NCBI GenBank assembly: GCA_963734725.1
Contig: CAVTIX010000009.1
Coordinates: forward strand, 434,001-498,000
Reading direction: 5' to 3'
DNA from: DASXKD01 sp963734725
Lineage (GTDB): Bacteria; Actinomycetota; Actinomycetes; Streptosporangiales; Streptosporangiaceae
DNA length: 64,000 nt
The position numbers and the translations under genes are program-made. Each line of letters starts with the position of its first letter. Within the stretch, counting starts at the first letter, position 1. A model generated the notes under the pieces. It saw nothing but the letters and a program-made list of their open reading frames with translations, was not told where the DNA came from and ran no database searches. Positions 15,545 through 24,304 of this stretch are shown one piece after another.

Positions 15545-16849
15545 TCAGCCAGGCCCGGCGAACCCCGGCAGCACGCACACTTTGTTGCGCCCGGTGGTCT
15601 TGGCCTCGCTGAGCGCCTTGTCGGCGGCGCCGATCAGTTCGGTCAGTGCCCGCCTGGACCGGTCCAGCACCGCGATGCCGATGGAGACCGTCAGCCGGAA
15701 CACGAACCCGGCCTGTGACCCGTCCTCGATCGCGATGGGCTCCCCGGCAATGTGGTCACGCAAGCGCTCCGCCAGCCGCCGGGCCTCGGTCTCTCCCGTC
15801 TGCGGGAGCAGGATCGCGAACTGCTCCCCGCCGAACCGCCCGACCAGGCCGGTGCCCTGCAGGTTCTGGGTCACCGTGCGGGCGATGCCCCGGAGGACCT
15901 GGTCGCCCGCCGCCAGCCCGGCCGTCTCGTTCACGCTGCTGAACTGGTCGATGTCCACCATCACCAAGGCGAGCGGAGCGTCGCTGCGCAAGGCCCGGTA
16001 GAACTCGGCGGCCGCCTCGCGCTGCCAGGCGCCGGCGTTGAGCAAGCCGGTCTTGGCGTCAATCCTGGCCTGGGCGAGCAGCTGCGCCTGCATCAGATAG
16101 CGCCGGCACAGCACCACGGTCGGCAGGGCAAGGACCATCAGCGCCGGGTTGATGGCCACCACGAGCGTCAGCGATACCGCCAGGCTCAGCTCGAGTGAGT
16201 CGGAGGTCAGCGATTGCCCGGTGGCCACCAGGTCACGGACCCGGGCGTCCGGGTCGGACAGCTTGATCGCCACCAGGATGAGCCCGTAGTTGACGGCCGT
16301 GGCGATCAGGCCGCACGCCGCCACGGCCAGGACCCAGTACAGGGCGTGGCGGCCGGTGCCCGGCGCCGTGCCGGTCACCGAAGCGGGCAGGGAGTGGAAC
16401 GTGAGCGACGCCAGCCCGTAGGCCAGGCCGATCACCCCGTGGCTGAAGATCCGCCGGTACACCAGCATCCGCCGGGTCCGCCACAGCTTGTGTACGGCGA
16501 ACGGGATCGGCGCCGCCAGCGCGTACCAGGTCGGCAGGGTAATGGCGATGGCGAGGTACCAGACGCCCTGCAGGTCGCGGGCCAGGGTGCCCTGTGGTTC
16601 CCGGACCGAGCGGTTAGCCTCCGTCGCCGCGATCCCGCAGGCCAGCAGCGCCAGGAATATGAGCGCATCCCGGGTATGCCAGGCGGTAGACGTAGCGGCG
16701 AAGACAAGCAATCCGGTGTAGAGCACGGGCACCGCGAGGACGTAGCTGCGGAGCGGTTCTGGCAGGTCCCACACCTGCCAGGAACGGAAGGAGCTGACCA
16801 GGTTGCTGGCAATTCCTACCGTGTGGCCCGGCAAGCGGATTGCGATCAT
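15545..16849 (-). CDS. Membrane-anchored GGDEF-domain protein (candidate diguanylate cyclase, GGEQF variant)
   Basis: 434 residues. The first about 255 contain six to eight hydrophobic segments, resembling the MASE-like sensory regions of actinobacterial diguanylate cyclases. The GGDEF domain follows (DAKTGLLNAGAW, VMVDIDQFSSVNE, GRFGGEQFAILLP, VSIGIAVLD). The signature is GGEQF: the third acidic residue is kept but the fourth is glutamine. No RxxD inhibitory site precedes it. Activity is therefore uncertain. The start is preceded only by a weak GAGAG. It converges on the His-tailed protein gene. Confidence 0.87.
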   Translation of the reverse strand: MIAIRLPGHTVGIASNLVSSFRSWQVWDLPEPLRSYVLAVPVLYTGLLVFAATSTAWHTRDALIFLALLACGIAATEANRSVREPQGTLARDLQGVWYLAIAITLPTWYALAAPIPFAVHKLWRTRRMLVYRRIFSHGVIGLAYGLASLTFHSLPASVTGTAPGTGRHALYWVLAVAACGLIATAVNYGLILVAIKLSDPDARVRDLVATGQSLTSDSLELSLAVSLTLVVAINPALMVLALPTVVLCRRYLMQAQLLAQARIDAKTGLLNAGAWQREAAAEFYRALRSDAPLALVMVDIDQFSSVNETAGLAAGDQVLRGIARTVTQNLQGTGLVGRFGGEQFAILLPQTGETEARRLAERLRDHIAGEPIAIEDGSQAGFVFRLTVSIGIAVLDRSRRALTELIGAADKALSEAKTTGRNKVCVLPGFAGPG

Positions 16850-17181
16850 GAAAACTCTCGGAAAGTGCTGAGCGGGACAAGAGTTACTCGTGGTTAACTA
16901 TCAGTACTGAGCTAACTCCGAATGGTGACAGACCAGGAAATCTGCTGTCAAGGCGAGCGCTGCCCCGTCCGTTCTTGGCTGGCCCGGTACGGCTGACCCC
17001 GGGAAGGAGGAACGCCATGCGAGCCGAATGGACCTGATCTGATCCGTTACACCCGGCTCGCCACCTGGACGGCACGGGCGGCCCACCGGGCCGCCCGCCC
17101 ATGCCCTCCGTGTGCCCAGCCGTGCAGCCCGTACATTCTGGCGCGGCAGGCGCCGGGCATCAACGAAGAGTGCTCAAAGCA
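16850..17181. other. Intergenic gap with a six-codon ORF and a hairpin
   Basis: The gap lies between the GGDEF gene (transcribed leftwards) and the end of the CtaG-like gene. On the plus strand, AAGGAGG (17004-17010) stands six bases before an ATG at 17017 that opens only six codons (MRAEWT) before TGA at 17035. A GC hairpin follows at 17076-17096. AT-rich bases near 16885-16920 probably hold the GGDEF promoter. Nothing longer is coding. Confidence 0.5.
17076..17096 (-). terminator. GC-rich hairpin, candidate terminator of the CtaG-like gene
   Basis: GGGCGGCCC and GGGCCGCCC form a perfect 9-bp stem with loop ACC. It lies about 85 bases past the CtaG-like stop on the minus strand and would also end any plus-strand transcript of the six-codon ORF. 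There is no T-tract. Confidence 0.45.
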
Positions 17182-18120
17182 TTACTCATCGGCGATGTCT
17201 TCCCGGATGCTCCGGGACCGCGACCAGCCTGCCCCGCCGGCCCACGAGTACGACGCGGCGCCACGGCTGAGGATCTTGTCGATTGCCGCGCCCACACCGC
17301 CATCGGCGCCGATGATCCGGCGCATCACCATGATCAGCGCGGGGATGGCCCAGAGGTCGCCGCAGACCCACAAGATCGCGGCGCCGATCTGCTGGTCCGC
17401 GAAGGGCGGCAGGGTGACCCCCGGAACATGGTCATACACCGAGTACCAGGACGCCTGGGTGAATAGGCTCATCGACATCGCCAGGACCCACATCACCAGG
17501 TTGGTGCCGATCAGGGCGAGCGCCTGGGACACGTCGGGCATCCGCCGCCGGAACGGGGGCGAGGGGATGAACTGCAGCCAGAACAGCACGCCCGCGGCGA
17601 AGAAACTGCCGTGCATCAGCCAGATGTGCACGGCCTGGTTGTCCGCGGCCAGGTCGAACGGGGCAGGCACGTGCCAGAAGATCATCACGGCGTTGAACAG
17701 GATCACCGAGACCCACGGCCGCAGCAGGAACGCGCCCGCCGCGCGCAGCGGCCGGGACCAGGCGCCGCGCAGCGTGCCCCGGGTGACCGCCTGGCCGGTC
17801 CGTCCGGGCAGGCCGTCGAGCAGCGGCTGCCACGGCGCGCCCGCGACCACCAGCGTCGGCGCGGCGAACATCAGCAGCAGGTGCTGGAGCATGTGCACGA
17901 AGAAGTAGCCGTCTGCCCAGTAGTCGATGGGCGAGACGACGGTGAGCAGCAGCACCGCCAGGCCGGCGTAGAACAGGAACGACCGCCGCCGCCGCTGGCG
18001 GGTGCGCTCCGGCCGGGACCGCCGGGCGAGCCGGGCCAGGCCGATCTCGTGCCAGATCACCAGGACCGCGACCACGATCAGGAATGGGTCGAACGACCAG
18101 TGACCGGTGAGGTAGCTCAT
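17182..18120 (-). CDS. CtaG-like cytochrome c oxidase assembly membrane protein
   Basis: A 312-residue protein with about seven membrane segments of the caa3-type CtaG family. Typical elements are VIWHEIGLARL near the start, VVSPIDYWADGYFFVHMLQHLLLMFAAP (histidines likely near copper or haem sites), FWHVPAPFDLA and IWLMHGSFFAAG. In relatives it is needed for copper-dependent assembly of aa3/caa3 oxidase. The neighbours are not oxidase genes. The C-terminal 40 residues are polar and variable. Confidence 0.88.
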   Translation of the reverse strand: MSYLTGHWSFDPFLIVVAVLVIWHEIGLARLARRSRPERTRQRRRRSFLFYAGLAVLLLTVVSPIDYWADGYFFVHMLQHLLLMFAAPTLVVAGAPWQPLLDGLPGRTGQAVTRGTLRGAWSRPLRAAGAFLLRPWVSVILFNAVMIFWHVPAPFDLAADNQAVHIWLMHGSFFAAGVLFWLQFIPSPPFRRRMPDVSQALALIGTNLVMWVLAMSMSLFTQASWYSVYDHVPGVTLPPFADQQIGAAILWVCGDLWAIPALIMVMRRIIGADGGVGAAIDKILSRGAASYSWAGGAGWSRSRSIREDIADE

Positions 18121-18211
18121 GACGGTGCGATCCTACGCGCCGGGCCCGGCCGGCGCTATCGAGCGCGAACCCAGGTCAGCGCGCGGGATCGCGCCCGCTA
18201 GCGGTCCCGGT

Positions 18212-19165
18212 TCACTCCGCGCCGGGCGGCGGCACGAGCTGGTCGAGTTCGGCGAGTTCGGCGGGTGAGGGGATCCAGTCCGCCGCGGCGGCGTTGGCCT
18301 TCACCTGCTCGGGTGAGGTGGCGCCGGCGATCACCGAAGCGCACCCGGGCTGCGCCGCCAGCGCGCCGATGGCGACCTCCAGCACGGCGAGCCCGCGCTG
18401 GCTGGCCCAGGAGATGAGCGCCTCGACCCGGTCCAGTTTCGCCTCGGTCACATAGCCCGGCCGGCTGGCCAGCCGGGCGCCGGGCGGCAGCGGCTGGCCC
18501 TTGCGGACCTTCCCGGTGAGCAGCCCGTTCGCCAGCGGGTAGTACGGCAACACGCCGAGGCCGAAGTGCCGGGCGGCGGGCACGACCTCCGCCTCGGCCC
18601 CGCGTTCCAGCAGCGACCAGTGATTCTGCGCGGAAACGAACGGGACCGCGCCGGCCGCGCGCGCCACGTGGGCGGCGTCGGCGATCTGCCAGCCGGTGAA
18701 GTTGGAGTTGCCGAGGTAACGGACCTTGCCCTCGGCGACAAGCTCGGTGAGCGCGGCCAGGGTCTCCGCCACCGGAGTCACCGGATCGGGGGTGTGGATC
18801 TGGTACAGGTCCAGGTAGTCGGTCCGGAGCCGGCGCAGCGACCGCTCCACCGCGCGCCTGATGTAGGCACGGCCGCCCTTGCCGCCCGCCGCGGTCCCGT
18901 ATCCCATATCGAAGTCCTGGAAGCCGAACTTCGACGCCAGGACGACCTGGTCGCGCCGGCTGGCGAGCACCTGGCCCAGGAGTTCCTCCGAGCCTCCCCC
19001 GTTGCCGTATATGTCCGCCGTGTCCAGCAGCGTGATGCCCGCCTCGATCGCCGCGTCCACGACCGCCCTGGTCGCCACGAGATCAAGCCGGCGGCCGAAG
19101 TTGTTGCAGCCGAGCCCGGCCACCGAGACCATCAGCCCGGAATCGCCAACCGGCCGGTAACGCAT
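18212..19165 (-). CDS. Aldo/keto reductase
   Basis: A 317-residue NADPH-dependent AKR barrel. The catalytic tetrad is visible as D and Y in LLDTADIYGNGG, K in VVLASKFGF and H in YQIHTPDP. The family motif LGNSNFTGWQIADA follows, and the C-terminal cofactor site includes VIAGATSPEQVKANAAA. ATG 19165 has GAGG six bases before it; the upstream in-frame extension is discarded. The substrate is unknown. It is transcribed in the same direction as der, 82 bases downstream of the der stop. Confidence 0.92.
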   Translation of the reverse strand: MRYRPVGDSGLMVSVAGLGCNNFGRRLDLVATRAVVDAAIEAGITLLDTADIYGNGGGSEELLGQVLASRRDQVVLASKFGFQDFDMGYGTAAGGKGGRAYIRRAVERSLRRLRTDYLDLYQIHTPDPVTPVAETLAALTELVAEGKVRYLGNSNFTGWQIADAAHVARAAGAVPFVSAQNHWSLLERGAEAEVVPAARHFGLGVLPYYPLANGLLTGKVRKGQPLPPGARLASRPGYVTEAKLDRVEALISWASQRGLAVLEVAIGALAAQPGCASVIAGATSPEQVKANAAAADWIPSPAELAELDQLVPPPGAE

Positions 19166-19247
19166 TCGCTTACCTCGTTTCGTCCAGTGCTGACACCGAA
19201 CCGATGGTATGAGACGGGATCCCCGGGTAAGCCGCGCGCCCGGGCGG

Positions 19248-20651
19248 TCAGTGGTGCGCCCGGGCCCGCCCGGCACGGGCCGTCCGCCGCTCGCGCAGCC
19301 GCACCGACAGGTGCACCGGGCTGCCCTCGAAGCCGAACTCCTCGCGCAGCCGCCGCTCGATGAACCGCCGGTAGCCGGCTTCGAGGAACCCCGTAGTGAA
19401 CAGCACGAAATGCGGCGGGCGGATCCCGGCCTGCGTCGCGAACAGGACCTTCGGCAGCCTGCCGCCGCGCGCGGGCGGCGGGGTCGCGGCGACCAGGTCG
19501 CTGACCCACGCGTTGAGCCTGCCCGTCGGCACCCGGGTTTCCCAGCCCGCCAGGGCCAGTTCGAGCGCGGGCACCAGCCGGTCGATGCGCCGGCCGGTCG
19601 CGGCGGAGATGTTCACCCGCGGCGCCCACCGGGCGGTGTGCAGCTGGCGGTCGATGTCGCGGTCCAGCCGCAGCCGCCGGTCCTCGTCCACCAGGTCCCA
19701 TTTGTTGAAGGCCAGGACCAGCGCCCGGCCCGCGTCGATGACCATGGACACGATGCGCAGGTCCTGCTCGGCGAGCGGCTCGCTGGCGTCCACCAGCACC
19801 ACGGCGACCTCGGCCCGCTCCAGGGCGCCCGCCGTCCGCAGCCCGGCGTAAAAGTCCGCGCCCTGGTTTTCCTTAGCCCGCCGGCGTATCCCCGCGGTGT
19901 CCACGAACCGCCAGGTCACCCCGCCAAGCTCGATCAGCTCGTCCACGGGGTCCCTGGTGGTCCCGGCGACCTCGTGAACCAGCACCCGCTGTTCCCCGGC
20001 CAGCCGGTTCAGCAGGCTGGACTTGCCCACGTTGGGCCGGCCGATGAGGGCCACCCGGCGCGGGCCGGCGTCGGCATCGCTCTCCTGCGCGGAGGTTTCC
20101 GGCAGCGCCGCGAGCACCATGTCGAGCAGGTCACCGCTACCCCGCCCGTGCAGCGCGCTGACCGGGTGCGGTTCCCCGAGCCCCAGCGACCACAGCGCCG
20201 CCGCGGCGGGCTCACCGGGCGCGTCGTCCACCTTGTTCGCGGCCAGCACGACCGGCTTGCCGGACCGGCGCAGCACCGCCGCGACCGCTTCGTCGGCGTC
20301 GGTGATGCCGACGACCGCGTCCACGACGAACAGCACCGCGTCGGCCGCCACCACCGACAGCCGGGCCTGCGCGGTGACCTGTTCGGCGAGCGAGCGGCTG
20401 GCGTGCGCGGAGTCACCGAGGTAAGGCTCCCACCCTCCCGTGTCCACCAGGGTGAACGCCCGGCCTCGCCAGACGGCGTCGTAGGCCACCCGGTCCCTGG
20501 TGACGCCCGGGGTGTCTTCGACGACCGCCTGGCGGCTGCCGAGAATCCTGTTGACCAGGGTGGACTTGCCGACGTTGGGCCGCCCCACCACCGCGACCAC
20601 GGGAACGGGGGCGGAGGAGTCCTGCGGCTCTCCGGCGCCGGGCATGGCCAT
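19248..20651 (-). CDS. der: Ribosome assembly GTPase Der (EngA)
   Basis: 467 residues with two tandem GTPase domains and a C-terminal KH-like domain, used in 50S subunit maturation. The first G domain has GRPNVGKST (23-31), DTGGW and NKVD (139-142). The second has GRPNVGKSS (204-212), DTAGIRRR and NKWD. The KH-like part ends with the basic tail RRTARAGRARAHH. It starts two bases after the cmk stop, so it is the last gene of the aroH-tyrA-cmk-der run. Confidence 0.97.
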   Translation of the reverse strand: MAMPGAGEPQDSSAPVPVVAVVGRPNVGKSTLVNRILGSRQAVVEDTPGVTRDRVAYDAVWRGRAFTLVDTGGWEPYLGDSAHASRSLAEQVTAQARLSVVAADAVLFVVDAVVGITDADEAVAAVLRRSGKPVVLAANKVDDAPGEPAAAALWSLGLGEPHPVSALHGRGSGDLLDMVLAALPETSAQESDADAGPRRVALIGRPNVGKSSLLNRLAGEQRVLVHEVAGTTRDPVDELIELGGVTWRFVDTAGIRRRAKENQGADFYAGLRTAGALERAEVAVVLVDASEPLAEQDLRIVSMVIDAGRALVLAFNKWDLVDEDRRLRLDRDIDRQLHTARWAPRVNISAATGRRIDRLVPALELALAGWETRVPTGRLNAWVSDLVAATPPPARGGRLPKVLFATQAGIRPPHFVLFTTGFLEAGYRRFIERRLREEFGFEGSPVHLSVRLRERRTARAGRARAHH

Positions 20652-20653
20652 CG

Positions 20654-21358
20654 TCAGCCGGTCCGTGCCGGGCGGCTGGCCAGCGGGAACCCACGGTCCC
20701 CGGCTGCCCGGACGATCAGCCCGATGACCTGGTCCAGGGACAGGACGGTCGAATCGAGCTTGATGGCGTCGCTGGCCATCGCCGACTGCGGCGCGTCGGC
20801 GGTGTCCCGGCGCTTCTGCTCGTCCCGGGTCACCGCGGCTGTGACGCCGGGGTCGGCGGACAAGTCGGCGCTGCGCCGGGCGGCTCTGGCTTCTTCGCTG
20901 GCGGTCAGGTACACCTTCACCACGGCCTGCGGGGCGACGACGGTGCCTACGTCCCGGCCCTCGGCGACGATTCCCTCGCCCGCCGCGCAGGCACGGACGA
21001 GGATGTTCTGCTGCTCGGCGATCAGGTGCGCCCGGACCTCGGGGACCGAGGCGACCGCGCTCACCGCGTTGGACACCTCACGCGTGCGGATCAGCCCGGT
21101 GACGTCGGCGCCGTCAACCGTGACTCGGGGACTGGCCGGGTCGGTGCTCACCTCGATCGCCGGGCGCCTTGCGTGCCCGGCCACGGTCGCCGGATCGCCG
21201 ACATCCAGGTTCTGGCTGAGCAGCCACCACGTCAGCGCCCGGTACATCGCCCCGGTATCCAGGTAGCGCAGGCCAAGCCCGGTGGCGACCCCCCGGGCAG
21301 CGCTCGACTTTCCCGAACCCGCGGGGCCGTCCACCGCGATCACAAGGCACTGAGTCAC
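20654..21358 (-). CDS. cmk: Cytidylate kinase
   Basis: 234 residues. It phosphorylates CMP and dCMP for nucleotide recycling. P-loop GPAGSGKSS (11-19), CMP-site residues LDTGAMYRALTW, EGRDVGTVV and the lid segment RRSADLSAD are all present. It starts with GTG nine bases after the tyrA stop and is followed by der, the order cmk-der being conserved in actinobacteria. Confidence 0.96.
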   Translation of the reverse strand: MTQCLVIAVDGPAGSGKSSAARGVATGLGLRYLDTGAMYRALTWWLLSQNLDVGDPATVAGHARRPAIEVSTDPASPRVTVDGADVTGLIRTREVSNAVSAVASVPEVRAHLIAEQQNILVRACAAGEGIVAEGRDVGTVVAPQAVVKVYLTASEEARAARRSADLSADPGVTAAVTRDEQKRRDTADAPQSAMASDAIKLDSTVLSLDQVIGLIVRAAGDRGFPLASRPARTG

Positions 21359-21367
21359 TCTGCGATG

Positions 21368-22480
21368 CTACCGGCGGACCGGCCAGCCGGCGGCCGCCAG
21401 CGCCTGGGTCAGCCGGGCCACGGCCTCCGGCCGGACGACGAGCTCGGCCACGCCCACCGGCAGCCCCGGCGAGTGCTCGATGCCGACGTCCTCGATGTTC
21501 ACCCCGGCGTCCCCGGCCGCGGCGAACAGCCGGGCCAGCTCGCCGGGCACGTCGGGGATGACGACCTGCACGACCATGTCGTCACGGCGCGGCTTGCTGT
21601 GCTTGCCGGGGATGCGGGCCACCCCGGCGCTGCCCTCATCCAGCAGCCCGGTGAGCGCCTTCAGGCCCGGCTCGGCGCCGTCCGGCGCGGCCTCCCGCAG
21701 CGCCTCGGCGGCGGCGGCCAGGTCGGCCGCCACCGCGGTGAGGACCTCTGCGACCGGCCCGGCGTTGGCGGCCAGGATCTGCGCCCACATCCGGGTGTCG
21801 CCCGCCGCGATCCGGGTCACATCGCGTATCCCCTGGCCGGACAGCATCAGGGCGGGCTCGGCGGCGCCCGCCAGCCGGCCCGCCATCGCGGCGGCAACCA
21901 CGTGCGGCGCGTGCGAGACGAGGGCGACGTAGCGGTCGTGCTCGGCGGCGGTCAGCCGCACCTCCTGGGCCCGGCAGCAGCGCACCAGCGCGGTGACCGC
22001 GGCGATGGCCTCCGGCGCGGTCTGCGGCTCGGGGCAGAGCACCCAGGGGCGGCCGAGAAACAGGTCGGCCCGCGCGGCGGCTGGCCCGGACCGCTCCCGC
22101 CCCGACAGCGGGTGCCCGGGCACGAAGGAGGCCAGGTCGCAGCCCAGTTCCCTTGCGTGTGCCAGCACCGAGCCCTTGACGCTGGCCACGTCGGTGTGCC
22201 ACCGGGCGGCACCGGCGGCCTGGGCGGCGGCCAGGGCCGGCCCGGCGGCGGCGGGCGGCACGGCGAGCACCGCGAGGTCCACCGGTTCGGTGAGATCCGC
22301 GAAGTCCTCGCCGACCACGGCGCCCGCCCCGATATCGGCGGCCAGCCGGGCCGAGGCCGGGTCCCGGTCGGCCAGCCATACCCGCACGCCCCGCTCGCGC
22401 AGCGCCAGCGCGATCGACGTCCCGATCAGCCCGGTCCCCATCACAACAGCACTGCGCAGCGGCGCCTCTGCCTCGCTCAT
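21368..22480 (-). CDS. tyrA: Prephenate dehydrogenase
   Basis: 370 residues. It converts prephenate to 4-hydroxyphenylpyruvate with NAD(P)+ in tyrosine synthesis. The Rossmann motif is VVMGTGLIGTSIALAL (about 12-27). The substrate-site motif PGHPLSGRERSG and the helix HDRYVALVSHAPHVVAAAM carry the usual catalytic histidines. The C-terminal 75 residues (VVQVVIPDVPGELARLF and onward) form an ACT domain, suggesting feedback by tyrosine. ATG 22480 overlaps the aroH stop, so the two shikimate-branch enzymes are coupled. Confidence 0.94.
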   Translation of the reverse strand: MSEAEAPLRSAVVMGTGLIGTSIALALRERGVRVWLADRDPASARLAADIGAGAVVGEDFADLTEPVDLAVLAVPPAAAGPALAAAQAAGAARWHTDVASVKGSVLAHARELGCDLASFVPGHPLSGRERSGPAAARADLFLGRPWVLCPEPQTAPEAIAAVTALVRCCRAQEVRLTAAEHDRYVALVSHAPHVVAAAMAGRLAGAAEPALMLSGQGIRDVTRIAAGDTRMWAQILAANAGPVAEVLTAVAADLAAAAEALREAAPDGAEPGLKALTGLLDEGSAGVARIPGKHSKPRRDDMVVQVVIPDVPGELARLFAAAGDAGVNIEDVGIEHSPGLPVGVAELVVRPEAVARLTQALAAAGWPVRR

Positions 22481-22839
22481 TGGGCGATGTCCAGCCGGAG
22501 GGCCACCGCGCCGCGCAGGTACACGTGCTCCAGCGCGGACCGGGGCCGGTCGGTGTCCACGTGCATCAGCAGCCGGACCACCCGCGGCATCGCCCCCGGC
22601 ACCGCGATCTCGCTGGCGCACAGCAGCGGCACGTCATGAAAGCCGATCTTGCGGGCCGCCAGCGCCGGGAACTCCGCGTTCAGGTCTTGTGTCGCGGTGA
22701 ACACCACGCTGATCACGTCGGCGGGAACCAGGCTGTTGCGGGTCATCACCTCGCTGACCAGCTCGGTGGTCCCCTCCAGGATGTCCGCCCGCTCGTTGGC
22801 GTCCACCTGCACGGCCCCCCGGATCGCCCGAACCGCCAC
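22477..22839 (-). CDS. aroH: Chorismate mutase AroH type
   Basis: A 120-residue trimeric-type chorismate mutase, the step before TyrA. Signature residues are VRAIRGAVQVDAN (the active-site arginine region), ATQDLNAEFPALAARKIG, PLLCASEIAVPG and the C-terminal HVYLRGAVALRLD. The GTG start has GAGGAG nine bases upstream. It is translationally coupled to tyrA. Confidence 0.95.
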   Translation of the reverse strand: MAVRAIRGAVQVDANERADILEGTTELVSEVMTRNSLVPADVISVVFTATQDLNAEFPALAARKIGFHDVPLLCASEIAVPGAMPRVVRLLMHVDTDRPRSALEHVYLRGAVALRLDIAQ

Positions 22840-22898
22840 CAGCTCGCGCTCCTCGCCTTCGGTAATGGATCACCTCAAGGCTAGCGGCCGGCGCCTGC

Positions 22899-23714
22899 TC
22901 ACAATCCGACGGCCGCGTACAGGGCCCCGACTTCCGCCGTGGTCAGCGCGCGGGACGTGCCCGGCTTCAGGTTCCCCAGCGAGACCGGCCCGACCTGCGT
23001 CCGCACCAGCCGCGACACCGGATGCCCCGTCGCTTCCAGCAGCCGCCGCACGATGTGCTTGCGCCCCTCGTGCAGCGTGATCTCCACCAGCGCCCGCGAC
23101 CCGGCCCGCTCCACGACCCGGAACTTGTCAGCGCTGGCCACCCCGTCCCCCAGCTCGACGCCGGTCGTCAGCCGGCGCCCGAGGTCACGCTCCACGGGGC
23201 CGGGCACGTCCGCGAGATACGTCTTCAGCACGCCGTACCGGGGGTGCATGAGGCGGTGCGCGAGGTCGCCGTCGTTGGTGAGCAGCATCAGGCCCTCGGT
23301 CTCGTAGTCGAGCCTGCCCACGTGGTACAGCCGTTCCTCCCGGTCGCCGAGGAGGTCGCCGACGGTGCGCCGGCCCCGGTCGTCGGACATCGTGGTCAGC
23401 ACCCCGGCCGGCTTGTTCAGCGCCAGGTACACCAGGTCCTGGCGGGTCGGGATGCGCAGCCCGTCCACCCGGATCACCTGATGCTGCGGGTCGACGCGGG
23501 CGCCGTACCGGCGCACCGTCTCGCCGTTGACCTCGACGCGGCCCTCGGCGATCAGCTCCTCACAGTGCCGCCGGCTGCCCAGGCCCGCGGCGGCCAGCAC
23601 CTTCTGCAGCCGGACCCCGCCGGGGACGTCGGTCAGCGAGTCGCGCTCGCCGTCGCCGGGCCCGGCCGGGTCCGCGGGCGGCCGGCGGCCGGCGCGGTCA
23701 CGGCCCCTGCTCAT
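22899..23714 (-). CDS. rluB: 23S rRNA pseudouridine synthase RluB-type (RsuA/RluB/E/F family)
   Basis: 271 residues. A short charged N-terminus precedes an S4 RNA-binding domain (VRLQKVLAAAGLGSRRHCEELI, 34-56). The catalytic domain has the nucleophile aspartate in GRLDYETEGLMLLTNDG (D136) and the closing motif LHEGRKHIVRRLLEATGHPV. It lies in the usual slot directly after scpB, overlapping it by 17 bases. The rRNA target is inferred from family and position. Confidence 0.93.
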   Translation of the reverse strand: MSRGRDRAGRRPPADPAGPGDGERDSLTDVPGGVRLQKVLAAAGLGSRRHCEELIAEGRVEVNGETVRRYGARVDPQHQVIRVDGLRIPTRQDLVYLALNKPAGVLTTMSDDRGRRTVGDLLGDREERLYHVGRLDYETEGLMLLTNDGDLAHRLMHPRYGVLKTYLADVPGPVERDLGRRLTTGVELGDGVASADKFRVVERAGSRALVEITLHEGRKHIVRRLLEATGHPVSRLVRTQVGPVSLGNLKPGTSRALTTAEVGALYAAVGL

Positions 23715-24297
23715 CGCGCGACTCCGCAGCCTCCTCGGCCTGGTCGGGGAGGAATGGCGCGAGGTCGGGAAGTTCGTCCAGGCTGGCCAGGCCGAGCCGT
23801 TCCAGGAAGTAGCTGGTCGTCTGGTACAGGATCGCGCCGGTCTCGTGCTCGGTGCCCGCCTCCTCGACCAGCCCGCGCAGGGTCAGGGTGCGCATCACCG
23901 CGTCGCAGTTGACGCCGCGGACCGCGGAGACCCGGGACCGGCTGACCGGCTGCCGGTAGGCGACGATGGCCAGGGTTTCCAGTGCCGCCTGGGTGAGGCG
24001 CACCTCCTGCCCGTCCCGGACGAAGCGCTCCACCACCGGGGCGCATTCTTCCCGGGTGTAGAACCGCCACCCGCCCGCTACCTGCCGCAGGTCGTAGCCT
24101 CGGCGCTGCTCGTCGTAGGACGCGGCCAGCCCGGCCAGGGCGCGCGACACCTCATCCCGGGGCCGCTCAAGCACCTGGGCCAGGACCACGTCGGCGACGG
24201 GCTCGTCCACGACGAGCAGGATGGCCTCCAGGCAGGATTCCAGGCTGGGACCAGGTTCGCTTTCGCCGAAGAGCACCGCGTCGCCATCGTTAAGCAT
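23698..24297 (-). CDS. scpB: Segregation and condensation protein B
   Basis: 199 residues made of two winged-helix domains that bind the ScpA kleisin within the SMC complex. Recognisable parts are SLESCLEAILLVVDEPV at the start, VRLTQAALETLAIVAYRQPVSRSRVSAVRGVN and YQTTSYFLERLGLASLDELP. ATG 24297 is preceded by AGAGGA that overlaps the end of scpA's stop region. The longer in-frame extension overlaps scpA and lacks a better site. Confidence 0.95.
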   Translation of the reverse strand: MLNDGDAVLFGESEPGPSLESCLEAILLVVDEPVADVVLAQVLERPRDEVSRALAGLAASYDEQRRGYDLRQVAGGWRFYTREECAPVVERFVRDGQEVRLTQAALETLAIVAYRQPVSRSRVSAVRGVNCDAVMRTLTLRGLVEEAGTEHETGAILYQTTSYFLERLGLASLDELPDLAPFLPDQAEEAAESRDEQGP

Positions 24298-24304
24298 GTT
24301 CCTC

